A DNA stretch of 54,501 nucleotides from Opitutia bacterium (GCA_947377865.1 CANCHK010000009.1:1-54501); one strand, 5' to 3'. Shown: positions 1 to 8,679, counted from the stretch's first letter. Program-made: numbers and translations. The notes: generated by a model from the sequence alone, not told the origin.

Positions 1-733
1 CCTTGGGTCGGTCGATCTTCTTGGAGCCGGCGGGGAGGGTGGCTTGGTCGAAGGGCAGGATAGGGCCGTCTTCGAGGACCTTGAGCAGGATGGCCTTCAC
101 GTAGGTCTTATGCGGGTTGCCGGCGTGGAGCTGGATGGCGATGAGGCCTTCGAGGGCGCGGCCCTTCTCGTCGTGGTCGATGAAGACTGAGGTCGTCTGG
201 CCGTTGACCTTGTGCTCGAGGCGATTGCCGCGGGCGATGACCGTGAACTCGTTGTACTGCGAGATATCCGCCTGGACGCGCGGGCGTTCGCCGACCTGCC
301 AGCGCTGGCCGGTCGGGTCCATGACCACGTCGACACCGTTATATCCGAAAATGCCACGGCCGCGTTCTTCGTAGGTCATGCCCGTGTGGACGTCGGTCGG
401 GTGCACGTCGCACTGGTAGCCGAGAATCGTCCAAGGCGTCACCTCAGGCAGACGTCGGCTGCGGTACTGCACGCCTGAATTGTTATCGCCGACGACCTTG
501 ATCGTGGCGCGGATCTCGAAGTCCTTGGCCTTGCCATTCCAGATCAGGAATGAATTCGTCTTCGGCTTGCCGGGTTCGCTCGTGCCGACGAGCACGCCGT
601 CCTCGACCTTCCAGAGGCCCGGTTCGCCATCCCAGCCGGCGAGGTCCTTGCCGTTAAAGAGCGGCGTGAAGCCGTCTTGGGCAAAGACGGGTAGGGCGAG
701 GGAGAGCAGGAGGAGGGAGAGCAGTGTTTTCAT
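1..733 (-). CDS. DUF1080 (3-keto-disaccharide hydrolase-like) secreted protein, C-terminus cut by window edge
   Basis: The reading frame starts at the ATG at 733 and stays open to the left edge, giving about 244 residues without a stop. It begins with a signal peptide (MKTLLSLLLLSLALPVFAQ), followed by the family hallmark 'FTPLFNGKDLAGW' and 'GLWKVEDGVLVG', then 'NNSGVQYRSR' and a closing beta-strand section with 'HAGNPHKTYVKAILLK'. This is the PF06439 concanavalin-like fold; some family members hydrolyse 3-keto-glycosides in the periplasm, others are uncharacterised. It lies 10 bases downstream of the DUF1552 gene and is probably in the same transcript. CTCTACCC directly precedes the ATG and no Shine-Dalgarno is visible. 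The family call is firm; the substrate is unknown. Confidence 0.85.
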   Translation of the reverse strand, partial: MKTLLSLLLLSLALPVFAQDGFTPLFNGKDLAGWDGEPGLWKVEDGVLVGTSEPGKPKTNSFLIWNGKAKDFEIRATIKVVGDNNSGVQYRSRRLPEVTPWTILGYQCDVHPTDVHTGMTYEERGRGIFGYNGVDVVMDPTGQRWQVGERPRVQADISQYNEFTVIARGNRLEHKVNGQTTSVFIDHDEKGRALEGLIAIQLHAGNPHKTYVKAILLKVLEDGPILPFDQATLPAGSKKIDRPK

Positions 734-743
734 GGGTAGAGGG

Positions 744-2030
744 TCAGGCTTTGAGTTCCTTGATGATGCCGTTGCTGTCACCATGGCTGGCGACGTTGGC
801 GCCGCTTCCTTGGAGGAGCGTGAGCCACAGATTGCACAGCGGTGTGCTCTTGCCCTGGAGTACGACGTGTTGGCCCAGTCGGATGCCGGAGCCGCCGCCG
901 GCAATCAGCGTCGGGCAATTATCCAAGTAGTGGATGGTGCGGATATTGCTTCCGTAGGCGACCGTCGTGTGGTCGAAGAGGCTGCTGCCATCCGCTTCCT
1001 TGGTGGCCTTGAGTTTGGTGAATAGGCCGGCGAGGAGCCGGCTCTGCTCCAGGTCGCGCTTCTGCGCCGCCTCCATGCGCTCGCCCGGGGAGTAGTGGCT
1101 CATGTCGTGCGAAGCCACTTTGATATTGAGGCTGGCTAGCAAGGCGCTGACGGGCTGGCGGTAGGTCAGCACGCGGGTGCTGTCGGTCTGGAGCGCGGCC
1201 ACGATAAGATCATACATCACCTTGATCTCGTCTTTGCCGGCGAGGCCGGGCTTGGGCTCCGGGAAGGGGGCGCGGGCCTTGGGGCGATCAAGCCACTGTT
1301 CGTCTTTGGAAAGGCGGAGTTCGATATCGCGCACGCTCTGGAAATATTCGTCGAGCTTGTCGACGTCGCTACGCGATAGCCCGCGGCGGACGCGGGCGGC
1401 GTCTTCGAGGACGGCATCGAGCACGCTGCGCTGCTGGGCGAGCAAGGCCTGGCGCTGGGCGAGCGGCATGGTCTCGTCGGAGAAGAGACGGTGGTAGGCC
1501 GCGACGGGGTTTTCGTGCCCCGCCATCGGTTTGCCACGCGCATCCCAGGCCATCGAGCCGGGGCCGTGACCGGAGTCGACGGCGTTCGCGCAGTCGAGGC
1601 GGATGGAGCCGTAACGGGTGTCCATGCCGAGTTTTGCGGCCGCGACTTGGTCGGCGGAGATGCCGTTATGGAAACTCTGACCCGGCTCGGAATAGCGGTT
1701 GGCGCCCGTCAGCCAGAATGTGCTACCCCAGTGGGCTTCGTCGCTGAACTTGTTCGAGAGGCCTTGCACGACGGTGAAGTCCTTCTTGTGCTCGGCCAGC
1801 GGCGCGAGGCCTTCCGGCAGCGCGTAGCTGGCGCCGGTGTCGGTGACCTTGGGGAACCAGGTCTCGTTGGTGACGCCGTAGCCGAAGCCGAGGAAGACCA
1901 TGCGCTTCGGCTGGGTGACGGCTTTCTCGGCCGCGAACGCCTTGAAGCCCATCGAGGTGAGCGCGGGCAGGGCGATCAGCGTGCCAGCGGCACGAAGGAA
2001 GTGGCGGCGGCTAAGTTCGGGTCGGCTCAT
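744..2030 (-). CDS. DUF1552 protein with Tat-type signal, partner of the DUF1592 cytochrome protein
   Basis: This 428-residue protein opens with a twin-arginine-like leader (SRRHFLRAAG, then a hydrophobic stretch ending near AFAAE), so it is probably exported folded. The body matches DUF1552: 'KRMVFLGFGYGVTNETWFP' near the start, then 'QGLSNKF', 'HWGSTFWLTGAN', 'SADQVAA', 'SIRLDCAN' and the C-terminal 'LAGGGSG'. DUF1552 is considered related to the alkaline-phosphatase/sulfatase-like fold of DUF1501, but its activity is unknown. Its ATG overlaps the stop of the upstream DUF1592 gene by four bases (ATGA), so the two are translationally coupled, the usual pairing in Planctomycetota and Verrucomicrobiota. 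Confidence 0.88.
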   Translation of the reverse strand: MSRPELSRRHFLRAAGTLIALPALTSMGFKAFAAEKAVTQPKRMVFLGFGYGVTNETWFPKVTDTGASYALPEGLAPLAEHKKDFTVVQGLSNKFSDEAHWGSTFWLTGANRYSEPGQSFHNGISADQVAAAKLGMDTRYGSIRLDCANAVDSGHGPGSMAWDARGKPMAGHENPVAAYHRLFSDETMPLAQRQALLAQQRSVLDAVLEDAARVRRGLSRSDVDKLDEYFQSVRDIELRLSKDEQWLDRPKARAPFPEPKPGLAGKDEIKVMYDLIVAALQTDSTRVLTYRQPVSALLASLNIKVASHDMSHYSPGERMEAAQKRDLEQSRLLAGLFTKLKATKEADGSSLFDHTTVAYGSNIRTIHYLDNCPTLIAGGGSGIRLGQHVVLQGKSTPLCNLWLTLLQGSGANVASHGDSNGIIKELKA

Positions 2031-5000
2031 TTGGTTTGGAAAGTTTCGGAGAGGACGAGGGCGCGGATGAAAGCCGCCATCTGGTAGTCTTGCGCACGTG
2101 CTTGGGCGATCATCTCGGCGGCGAGGGGTTCGTCGAGGAAACCGAAAGGACGTCCCATGCCGTATTCGACGAGGGCTTCACTGAATCCTCGGGCGAATTT
2201 TTCGGGCTTCGACGCTAGCTGATCGCGCAACTCGAAGTAATCCTTAAAACTGGACCCTTTGTAGAAAGTGCCGGCGGGGTCGATGGGCCACGTCTTGGTT
2301 CCAACGCCTTTCTTCTCATAGGTCTCCGAGGTGCGCCACTTGCCCGCGGCGTTGAAGTTCTCGAAGCCGAAGCCGATGGGGTCGATCTTCCGATGGCATT
2401 GGGCGCACTGGGGCTGCTCTTGGTGGGCGGCAAGACGTTCGCGGGTGGAGAGGATCTTGTTTTCGAGACGGTTGAGCTGCGGAACGTTCGGCGGAGCAGG
2501 GGGTGGGGGCTCGTGCATGATCTTGCGGAGGATCCAGGCGCCGCGTTCGACTGGGCTGGTGTCGCGGCCGTTGCTGCCCATGGCGAGGATCGCCGCCATG
2601 CCGAGCAGGCCGCCGCGCGGAGAATCTTTCGGTAGGTCGACCTTGCGGAAGCCGTCGCCACTGATGCCTTCCAGTCCGTAGTAATTGGCGAGCAAGCCGT
2701 TGACGTAGACCTGGTCGTTCTTGATCAGCTTGTTGAGGCTTTCTTTCTGCCGGAGCAGATGAGCGAAGGTCTCGTAGACCTCCTGGCGGGCCGCGCCCTT
2801 GGTGCTATCGTCGAAGTCGCGATGCTGCTTCGTGTCGAACTGGAAGAAGTCGAGACGAGCCAGACCGAGCCACTGGTAGACGAAGCCGCGGACGAATTCA
2901 TCGGCTTTGGGGCTGGCGAGCATGCGGTCGACTTCGCGGGCGAGGACGGCGGGTTTCTTTAGGTCACCAGCGCGGGCGAGGGCGAGCAGCGTGTCGTCGG
3001 GTGGGGCGCTCCATAGGAAATAAGAAAGGCGGACCGCGAGTTCGTTGTCATTCAGAGGTCGCACCGTCTTCTCCTCGTTGGGCTCGGCGAGGTAGAGAAA
3101 GCCGGGCGAAGCCAGGATGACGCTCAGGGGGTCTTTCAGGGCACTCTCGAAAGTTACGCCTGCTTTGCGACGCGCGTCGTACAGTGCCACGAGCTTATCG
3201 AGGTAGGGGGCGCCGGGGTTCTTGTCGCGGAAAGCCCGGAGCGCGAACTTTGCGATGATCTCGCGGGCGTGATCTCGTTCCGTGAGCCCTTGGGTGTTCG
3301 CGGTAAGCACCGATGTCGAGAGCGTCTTGCTTTTCTGGGCCTTGAGCGGGCCTTCCCATTCGACCCAATCAATCCAGAGGGCGGAGGGCGGACCTACGCC
3401 GGTGGCTTTCTGTGCCGCGTCGTAGAGGGCTTGGTCGAGTTTCACGTCACGCTTCTCGCGAAGCACGAAGGTCCGCGGGCTGTCGGTGGTAAGGTTGACG
3501 GAGACTTCGATGGTCTGGGGTTCGTCGGTGGTTCCGCTGACTTGGAAAGCCTGCAGAAGGGTGAAGTCCTTGTCACCCGACTTGCGGCTGCCGAGTTCGA
3601 CGAAGCGGCGTTCCTTCGGGGCATCTTTCACCGCACCGATGCGGAAGCGAAGCATGTATTCCCCCGGCGTGACGCTCTCGACTTCGTGCTTGGTCTTCAG
3701 CCAGCCCGAAGGCTGATACGGCGGGAGGGTGATGACTTCCTCGGTGTGGACGGTTTGAATCGTCAGGTAGGCGCCGGTCTTGGTGAGGGGGTCGTTGAGG
3801 TAGCGTTCGAAGCTGGGTCCGTGCTGTCCGAAGACCTTTACCCGGAACTTGGCCTCTTGCGCGTCGGGAATACCTTTCTGAGGCTTGCCTGTGGCAAGGA
3901 AGGCCTTCGCGGCCTCGTTGCCTCCCTTGTAGTAGCCGTCATACGTGCCGCCGACCATGCGGTTGGCGTGGAGTTCGACTTCACGTCGTTCCTTGAAGGT
4001 GGTAGGAGTCCCGTCGGAGTTAAAGACCTCGATCCAATCAATCCAGAGGGCGAATTCCGGCCCGACGCCATTCCGGCGATGCGCTTCGCCGAAGATTTCC
4101 AAGGCGCGCTCGTTCGAATCAAAAGACCCGCGCTCGCGGAGGAAGAAGCCGCGGCTTCCGCCTTTGACTATCTCGACAGGGAATTCCAAGAGCTGCGGTT
4201 GTTCCATCGACCCGGTCACTTCGTGGGTGCTGGCGGGTGCGCCTTGCATCGGCCCGAACTCGACGAAATGCCGGGCTTTGGGGGTATTTGCGGTGGCCGC
4301 GATCCGGATGCGGACGGTGTATTTTCCGGCGGGCCAGTTGCTGGGGACGTTGAAGGGCTGGTAAGGGTTGGCGAAGACGTCGGAGTAGGTGAGGAAGGAG
4401 CCGGTCTTGGAAGCCGGGTGATCGAGATAGGCTCGTTGCTGGGGGGCTGAGAGCACCCAGTTTCGCCGTCCTTGCTGGTCCGCATGAATCTCGTCGATGA
4501 AGCCGAACTTCTCGGGCGAGGGCGCTCCCGGGATTCGCTTCCACTGGTAATAGCGGTGGGTAGCGTTGCCTTTCTTCTCGGCCTGGATGGCGGCGACGAT
4601 GGCGGCGTTTTCCGGTTTGGCGGCGGCGGCATCGACGGCGGTCGTCCAAGCGACATAGCGATCGTGGCAGTCGACACGTTCTGCGTAGAATTTCGTGATC
4701 CGCGGCGTGGCGTAGTCCTCGGCTTCCAGATGGATTTTCAGGGTCTTCGTCGGCTGACTGAAACGGATGAAGTGTTCATCGATCGCTTGACGCCCGAGCG
4801 CGAGATAGCGTTCGAACTGGTCCGACGACATGAAGAGCGATGAGCCGACGGTGTCGAAGGCGCCGGCGCCACCATCGGCTGGAAGTTCGTTCACGGGCAG
4901 GTCGACGCCGAGCAGGTCCCGCAGGGTGTTCTTGTATTCGCGCCGATTAAGTCGACGCATCGTGATCAGGCCGCGGGAGTCGCCGATCGTCTTGCGCGCG

Positions 5001-5326
5001 GTGACCAGCGTGTCCGAAAGCATCTCGAGGAAATCCGCTTTGGCGGTCTTGTCCGGTTGCTTGGCTTCCTCCGGGGGCATCTCGCCGGAGTTCACCTGGT
5101 TCAGGATCTTTTGCCAGCGGTCGGCCCACTGCACGGTGTCCAAAGTGAAGGGGATGTCATCCAGCCGGAGCTTACCCTTCTGCTTGTCGGCGTTGTGGCA
5201 CTCTACGCAATACTCCTTGAGAAAAGCGCGGTGTTTCTCGTCGATGCGGGCCTCCGGGGTCGCGCCCAAAGCTAGGGAGGCGAGGAAGGGTAGAAGGGTG
5301 AGGCGACGCAGGGGCATGTCGGACAT
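2027..5326 (-). CDS. Large c-type cytochrome protein: PSCyt / DUF1587-DUF1592-DUF1588-DUF1585 with two inserted beta-sandwich modules
   Basis: This 1,099-residue secreted protein has a signal peptide ending near residue 22. The first heme motif CVECH is at about residue 40, with the typical 'KQKGKLRLD' after it; a second, CAQCH, is at about 974. 'LNRREYKNTLRDLLG' near residue 125 marks DUF1587; 'LNDNELAVRLSYFLWSAPPD' marks DUF1592; 'GLLGMAAILAMGSNGRDTSPVERG' region marks DUF1588; the C-terminus is DUF1585-like. Two homologous modules (about residues 298-441 and 507-660), each ending 'ALWIDW(I/V)E', are inserted before DUF1592. Start could be residue 1 or Met4 (5317). It is probably a periplasmic electron-transfer or glycan-active redox protein; no activity is established for the family. 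Confidence 0.88.
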   Translation of the reverse strand: MSDMPLRRLTLLPFLASLALGATPEARIDEKHRAFLKEYCVECHNADKQKGKLRLDDIPFTLDTVQWADRWQKILNQVNSGEMPPEEAKQPDKTAKADFLEMLSDTLVTARKTIGDSRGLITMRRLNRREYKNTLRDLLGVDLPVNELPADGGAGAFDTVGSSLFMSSDQFERYLALGRQAIDEHFIRFSQPTKTLKIHLEAEDYATPRITKFYAERVDCHDRYVAWTTAVDAAAAKPENAAIVAAIQAEKKGNATHRYYQWKRIPGAPSPEKFGFIDEIHADQQGRRNWVLSAPQQRAYLDHPASKTGSFLTYSDVFANPYQPFNVPSNWPAGKYTVRIRIAATANTPKARHFVEFGPMQGAPASTHEVTGSMEQPQLLEFPVEIVKGGSRGFFLRERGSFDSNERALEIFGEAHRRNGVGPEFALWIDWIEVFNSDGTPTTFKERREVELHANRMVGGTYDGYYKGGNEAAKAFLATGKPQKGIPDAQEAKFRVKVFGQHGPSFERYLNDPLTKTGAYLTIQTVHTEEVITLPPYQPSGWLKTKHEVESVTPGEYMLRFRIGAVKDAPKERRFVELGSRKSGDKDFTLLQAFQVSGTTDEPQTIEVSVNLTTDSPRTFVLREKRDVKLDQALYDAAQKATGVGPPSALWIDWVEWEGPLKAQKSKTLSTSVLTANTQGLTERDHAREIIAKFALRAFRDKNPGAPYLDKLVALYDARRKAGVTFESALKDPLSVILASPGFLYLAEPNEEKTVRPLNDNELAVRLSYFLWSAPPDDTLLALARAGDLKKPAVLAREVDRMLASPKADEFVRGFVYQWLGLARLDFFQFDTKQHRDFDDSTKGAARQEVYETFAHLLRQKESLNKLIKNDQVYVNGLLANYYGLEGISGDGFRKVDLPKDSPRGGLLGMAAILAMGSNGRDTSPVERGAWILRKIMHEPPPPAPPNVPQLNRLENKILSTRERLAAHQEQPQCAQCHRKIDPIGFGFENFNAAGKWRTSETYEKKGVGTKTWPIDPAGTFYKGSSFKDYFELRDQLASKPEKFARGFSEALVEYGMGRPFGFLDEPLAAEMIAQARAQDYQMAAFIRALVLSETFQTK

Positions 5327-5413
5327 CCTTAAGTTGATGTCAGATTGAACGGATGCCAGCCCGACCTTGCGGCGGAGGCACTCAAATCCGTTCGTTTATT
5401 TTCAGATTTCCAG

Positions 5414-5428
5414 CCCTATCCCTATCCC
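5414..5428 (-). repeat. GGGATA G-rich tract after a stop codon
   Basis: On the minus strand the sequence reads GGGATAGGGATAGGG, starting about 20 bases after the stop codon of the SMP-30-like gene (5450). The same tract, longer, follows the stop of the DUF1501 gene at 26829. Three G-runs are followed by a further GG, enough for a possible weak RNA or DNA quadruplex. Function unknown. Confidence 0.55.
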
Positions 5429-5449
5429 TCGACACGGCACCGTTTCGCC

Positions 5450-6343
5450 TTAGAGGCCGATGAACACTAGCTGGCCGGCCTTGCTGTCGGGGATGATCAG
5501 CTGGCCGTGGGCTTCGTCGACATAGATGTCGGCGGCGGCCTGGAGTTCGAGGCCTTCCGAAAGCAGGGCCGGATGCGAGCCGTCGGCGTCATAGCGGGTG
5601 ACGCGGCCGAACATGACTTCGGAGATGTAGAAGCGACCCTTGGAGTCGTGGACGATGCCGTCGCCGGAGCGGTGGCCCTTGGCGATGGTCGTGAACGCGC
5701 CGTCCTTGTATTCCAGGACGTCGCCGGTGAAGAACTCGGCGAGGCGGATGCGACCGTCCTTGAGGACATCGACGCCGTTGGGGTTGAGCATGCGGGCGTT
5801 CGGGGCGATGACTTCGGTGACCTTGCCGTCGAGCGTGACGCGGAAGAGGCGAGCGATGACCGGGATGGCTTTGTGCTCGGGGCTGTCGACGGCGAAGAGC
5901 TTGTTGTTGGCGTCGCGCATTTTGGTCACGGCGCCCATGTCGGTGACCAGGATGCTCTGGCCAGAGGGTTCGACTTCGACGTCGTTGAGGAACGTCGGAG
6001 CGGTCGGGAAGTCCTTCGGACCGGCAAGGACAGACTTGTTACCCTGGGCATCGATCTTCCAGACCGTATCGAAGTCGGCCGTGATGATGAAGCCGCCGGC
6101 GAAGACGGTGCCCTTCGGGTCGTTGAGTCCCGTGGCGAAGTCGGTCACGGTCTCGCCGTGCACGCGTACCACCTTGCCGTCGCCGTCGCCGGCCTTCCGG
6201 CTGACGCCCATCAGGCTGACGAAGAGATCGCCATCGAAACCGCGGGTGACGCTTTCGGGCGTGGCGCCGACGGCGAGCTTGCGCGGAGCAGCCGAGAGGG
6301 TGGCGGAGGCGAGGGCGACGAGGAAGAGGAGGGCGGTCTTCAT
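5450..6343 (-). CDS. Secreted SMP-30/gluconolactonase-like beta-propeller
   Basis: A 297-residue protein starting at MKTALLFLVALAS, which begins the signal peptide; an upstream in-frame ATG (6352, MGLM) is possible but would only add three residues before it. The repeats have beta-propeller character: 'TPESVTRGFDGDLFVS', 'DPKGTVFAGGFIITADFDTVWKI', 'LNDVEVEPSGQSILVTDMG', 'MLNPNGVDVLKDGRIRLAEF', 'RSGDGIVHDSKGRFYISE' and 'AAADIYVDEAHGQLIIPDS'. The scattered acidic and Asn residues in these blade turns fit the SMP-30/gluconolaconase/LRE-like fold, which often binds Ca2+ and hydrolyses sugar lactones, though NHL-type non-enzymatic roles are equally possible. It sits between the TauE/SafE gene and the DUF1592 cytochrome, separated by 33 and 123 bases. 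Confidence 0.75.
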   Translation of the reverse strand: MKTALLFLVALASATLSAAPRKLAVGATPESVTRGFDGDLFVSLMGVSRKAGDGDGKVVRVHGETVTDFATGLNDPKGTVFAGGFIITADFDTVWKIDAQGNKSVLAGPKDFPTAPTFLNDVEVEPSGQSILVTDMGAVTKMRDANNKLFAVDSPEHKAIPVIARLFRVTLDGKVTEVIAPNARMLNPNGVDVLKDGRIRLAEFFTGDVLEYKDGAFTTIAKGHRSGDGIVHDSKGRFYISEVMFGRVTRYDADGSHPALLSEGLELQAAADIYVDEAHGQLIIPDSKAGQLVFIGL

Positions 6344-6385
6344 GAGGCCCATATTTCCGTCATGGCGCCGGGCGGAGTCAAGCGG

Positions 6386-7156
6386 TCAGCCGACGATCAA
6401 CCAGACCGCGGCGAAGGCCGTCAGCCAGGCCAGGACGGACTCGAATGCGTCCTGCTTGATGCGCTTCAGGATCTGCCAGCCCAGGACGATGCCTGCGATG
6501 ACGCCTGGAAGCAGAATCACGTTAGTCATGAGTGACGGTCCGGTGACAAGTCCGAGGCTGCCGCTGAAGGGTAGTTTGAAGAGATTGATGAAAAGGAAGA
6601 AGCGGCAGAAGACGCCAAGGTGTTCCTTTTTCTCCAGACGTTGGGCGAGCAGATAGACCGTCATCACGGGTCCGGCGGCGTTGGCGAGCATGGTGGATAC
6701 ACCTGAGACGAATCCCATGCCCCAGGTAAAGGTATGGTGGCGCGTGAGCGCGAGGAGTTGTTCGCGGCGGCGGTTCAGGACGACGTTGAAAGCGAGTAGG
6801 GCAAGGATGAGTACGCCAATCACGATGCGGGCGGTGCCGTTGTCGACGTGGTCGAGCAGGAACCAGCCGGCGAAGACCCCGACAATCGCCGCGGGGATCA
6901 TCGGGACGATCTGCCGCCAGCTACCGCCTCCGCGATTGATCAGGAAGCCCATGAAGTCGGCGACGATGAGCATCGGCAGCACGATACCGACCGACGGCTT
7001 GGCGCCGAAGATCTTAGCCATCAGCACGACGTTGAGCGTCGCCGTGCCGGCGAGGCCTGATTTCGAGAGCCCGATGCAGAGGGCGCCGAAAAGCGCCAGC
7101 AGCAGGATCCAGCCGTCGGCGGGCAGTAGGGTGTGGCTATGAATCCAATCGATCAT
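6386..7156 (-). CDS. TauE/SafE family permease (sulfite/sulfate or organosulfonate exporter-like)
   Basis: This 256-residue integral membrane protein is the only obvious transporter in the window. It has about seven or eight hydrophobic segments; 'FGALCIGLSKSGLAG' near the N-terminus and the second-half repeat 'FTWGMGFVSGVSTMLANAAGPVMTVYLL' are typical of TauE/SafE (PF01925). Family members move sulfite, sulfonates or other anions. In a neighbourhood with nine sulfatases the simplest inference is handling of sulfate or sulfite released by desulfation, but substrate cannot be read from sequence. It has no signal peptide. The REP-like palindrome (7210-7323) lies between it and the gene upstream, so its expression may be separated from that gene. 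Confidence 0.85.
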   Translation of the reverse strand: MIDWIHSHTLLPADGWILLLALFGALCIGLSKSGLAGTATLNVVLMAKIFGAKPSVGIVLPMLIVADFMGFLINRGGGSWRQIVPMIPAAIVGVFAGWFLLDHVDNGTARIVIGVLILALLAFNVVLNRRREQLLALTRHHTFTWGMGFVSGVSTMLANAAGPVMTVYLLAQRLEKKEHLGVFCRFFLFINLFKLPFSGSLGLVTGPSLMTNVILLPGVIAGIVLGWQILKRIKQDAFESVLAWLTAFAAVWLIVG

Positions 7157-7209
7157 CAGCCGCAGTCAGTCGGAATCCGAGTCAGCGTGCGAGCGTGATC
7201 CGTAGAACA

Positions 7210-7323
7210 CCTCAGCCAAAGGGGTCAGGCCGCACCTTGATATCGCTGAACCTAAAATCGCGTTAAAGTGGCGAGTTTAGGTTCACCCAAAGCGTGGGTA
7301 CGGCCTGACCCCTTTGGCTGAGG
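7210..7323. repeat. REP-like structured palindrome (GGGGTCAGGCC family), 114 bp
   Basis: Perfect 23-base inverted arms lie at 7210-7232 and 7301-7323 and contain GGGGTCAGGCC and its complement. Inside, GAACCTAAA (7248-7256) pairs with TTTAGGTTC (7276-7284), continued by TCGC/GCGA after one mismatch, and ACCC...GGGT (7285-7299) forms another small stem. The folded form is a branched cruciform. It begins five bases after the stop of the SGNH/DUF1080 gene. The core motif recurs at 19946-19987. This resembles REP/BIME elements mobilised by REP-associated tyrosine (Y1) transposases, none of which is present here. Confidence 0.85.
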
Positions 7324-7327
7324 GCTT

Positions 7328-8662
7328 TTACTTGGTAAGCGTCTTAATCTGCAGGCGGCGGTATTCCATCTGGCCGCGGTCGCCTTCGAGTCCAATCGGG
7401 CCAGTCTCAGGCACCTTGAGTGCGTCTTCGATGACCTCGCCGTTGCACTCGGCATGGGCGACGCCGCCCTTCACCGTGACGACGAGTTCGTTCCAATCCT
7501 GGGGCTTGAATTTCTTGAGGTCTTTGTAAGGGCCGGCGACGAGGTAGTCGCGGCACTGAAGCTGCGGTTTGCGCAGGTAGACGCCGCTATCGGTGTTCGG
7601 CGTGGGGCGGAACTCGAGCTTGAGGATGAAGTCCTGCGGGAACTCCTGTTGAGTCGAGAGGGCTTGGATGCGGCGGCCTTCGGCGGGCGTCGTGATGACG
7701 AGGCGTCCGTTGATGGCGCGGTAGCGTCCGTCGGAACTGGCGGTCTGGCCGTCGAACTTCTCCTCGGTCTTGATCTCGACGACTAACGGAGCATCGGGCT
7801 TGGGGACTTTCGGAGCCTTGCGGGGCGGGGTGACGCGGTAGCCCCAGCCGGTGAGGTCCTTGCCGTTGAAGAGGCTCACGAAGCCAGGCTCGGGCTTAAA
7901 CTCATCAGCCTGGGTGTCGAGATAGCCGAGCGTGGCGAACACCGGACGCAGCGCCGAGGCCCACTTCGCGTAGCCGGCGGGGTTGAGGTGGAGCAGGTCG
8001 GGGAAGAGGGCAGGAATCGCATCGCCTTCGGCGTTCGCGAAGAGCGCATAGGTATCGAGCACCGTGAATTGAGGGTCGCCCTTCACGGCAGCGGCCATCA
8101 GTTCATTGACGGCGAGGATGGTTTCCTTCGGACGCTTCTTCGTGGTGGAGCTCGGGAAGATGCGGCAGACGATGACCGGCATCTTCGGGTCGTGGGCCTT
8201 GAGTGCGGCGACAATCTTCTGGAAATTACGACCGATAGCCTCGACCGGTACTTCTACCTCGATGTCGTTGGTGCCCATCAGGAGTACGACGGCCTTGGGG
8301 TGGAGCGAGAGTACGTCTTCCTGGAGGCGGATGAGCATGCCGCGAGTCGTGTCGCCGCCGATACCGCGGTTCGCGAGCTTCATGCCTTCGAAGGATTTCT
8401 TGAAATCCGCGCCCCAGCCTTGGGTGATTGAGTCACCCAGGAAGACGACCGCGCCTTGGTCCTTCGCGACTTCGGTGGCCCACTGCGGACGGATCGTGTT
8501 CCACCGCTTCACATAGCCGTCGTAGCGACGCAGGGCACCTTCGCCCGGCAGCGTGGCTTCGGCTTCAGGGGTGGGTAAGGCGAAATACTCGGCGGGCTTA
8601 GGTTCGGCCGCATTGAGGCCGAGGATCATGGGCATCAGCAGACAGACGAAGAAGAAGCGCAT
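7328..8662 (-). CDS. Secreted SGNH/GDSL hydrolase fused to a DUF1080 domain
   Basis: A 444-residue two-domain protein. After a signal peptide (to about residue 18) comes an SGNH esterase domain with block I 'VVFLGDSITQGWG' (Ser78), block II 'NRGIGGDTT', block III 'LLMGTNDIE' and block V 'DLLHLNPAGY' (Asp/His pair). This is the layout of platelet-activating-factor acetylhydrolase/rhamnogalacturonan acetylesterase-like enzymes, so a role in glycan deacylation is likely. From about residue 265 a PF06439-type domain begins with 'FVSLFNGKDLTGWGYRV' and includes 'TDSGVYLRKPQLQCRDYL' and 'GEVIEDALKVPETGPIGLEGD'. The fusion couples deacetylation to a glycan-binding or 3-keto-glycoside-hydrolase-like domain. 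It lies 17 bases after the upstream sulfatase gene. Confidence 0.88.
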   Translation of the reverse strand: MRFFFVCLLMPMILGLNAAEPKPAEYFALPTPEAEATLPGEGALRRYDGYVKRWNTIRPQWATEVAKDQGAVVFLGDSITQGWGADFKKSFEGMKLANRGIGGDTTRGMLIRLQEDVLSLHPKAVVLLMGTNDIEVEVPVEAIGRNFQKIVAALKAHDPKMPVIVCRIFPSSTTKKRPKETILAVNELMAAAVKGDPQFTVLDTYALFANAEGDAIPALFPDLLHLNPAGYAKWASALRPVFATLGYLDTQADEFKPEPGFVSLFNGKDLTGWGYRVTPPRKAPKVPKPDAPLVVEIKTEEKFDGQTASSDGRYRAINGRLVITTPAEGRRIQALSTQQEFPQDFILKLEFRPTPNTDSGVYLRKPQLQCRDYLVAGPYKDLKKFKPQDWNELVVTVKGGVAHAECNGEVIEDALKVPETGPIGLEGDRGQMEYRRLQIKTLTK

Positions 8663-8679
8663 AAGGTGAAAGGAGAGGG

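Noticed and set aside
480-1025. Plus-strand ORF of 181 residues
   Set aside because: It lies over the start of the DUF1080 and DUF1552 genes in the opposite strand, shows no domain, and its composition is that of a GC-rich shadow frame.
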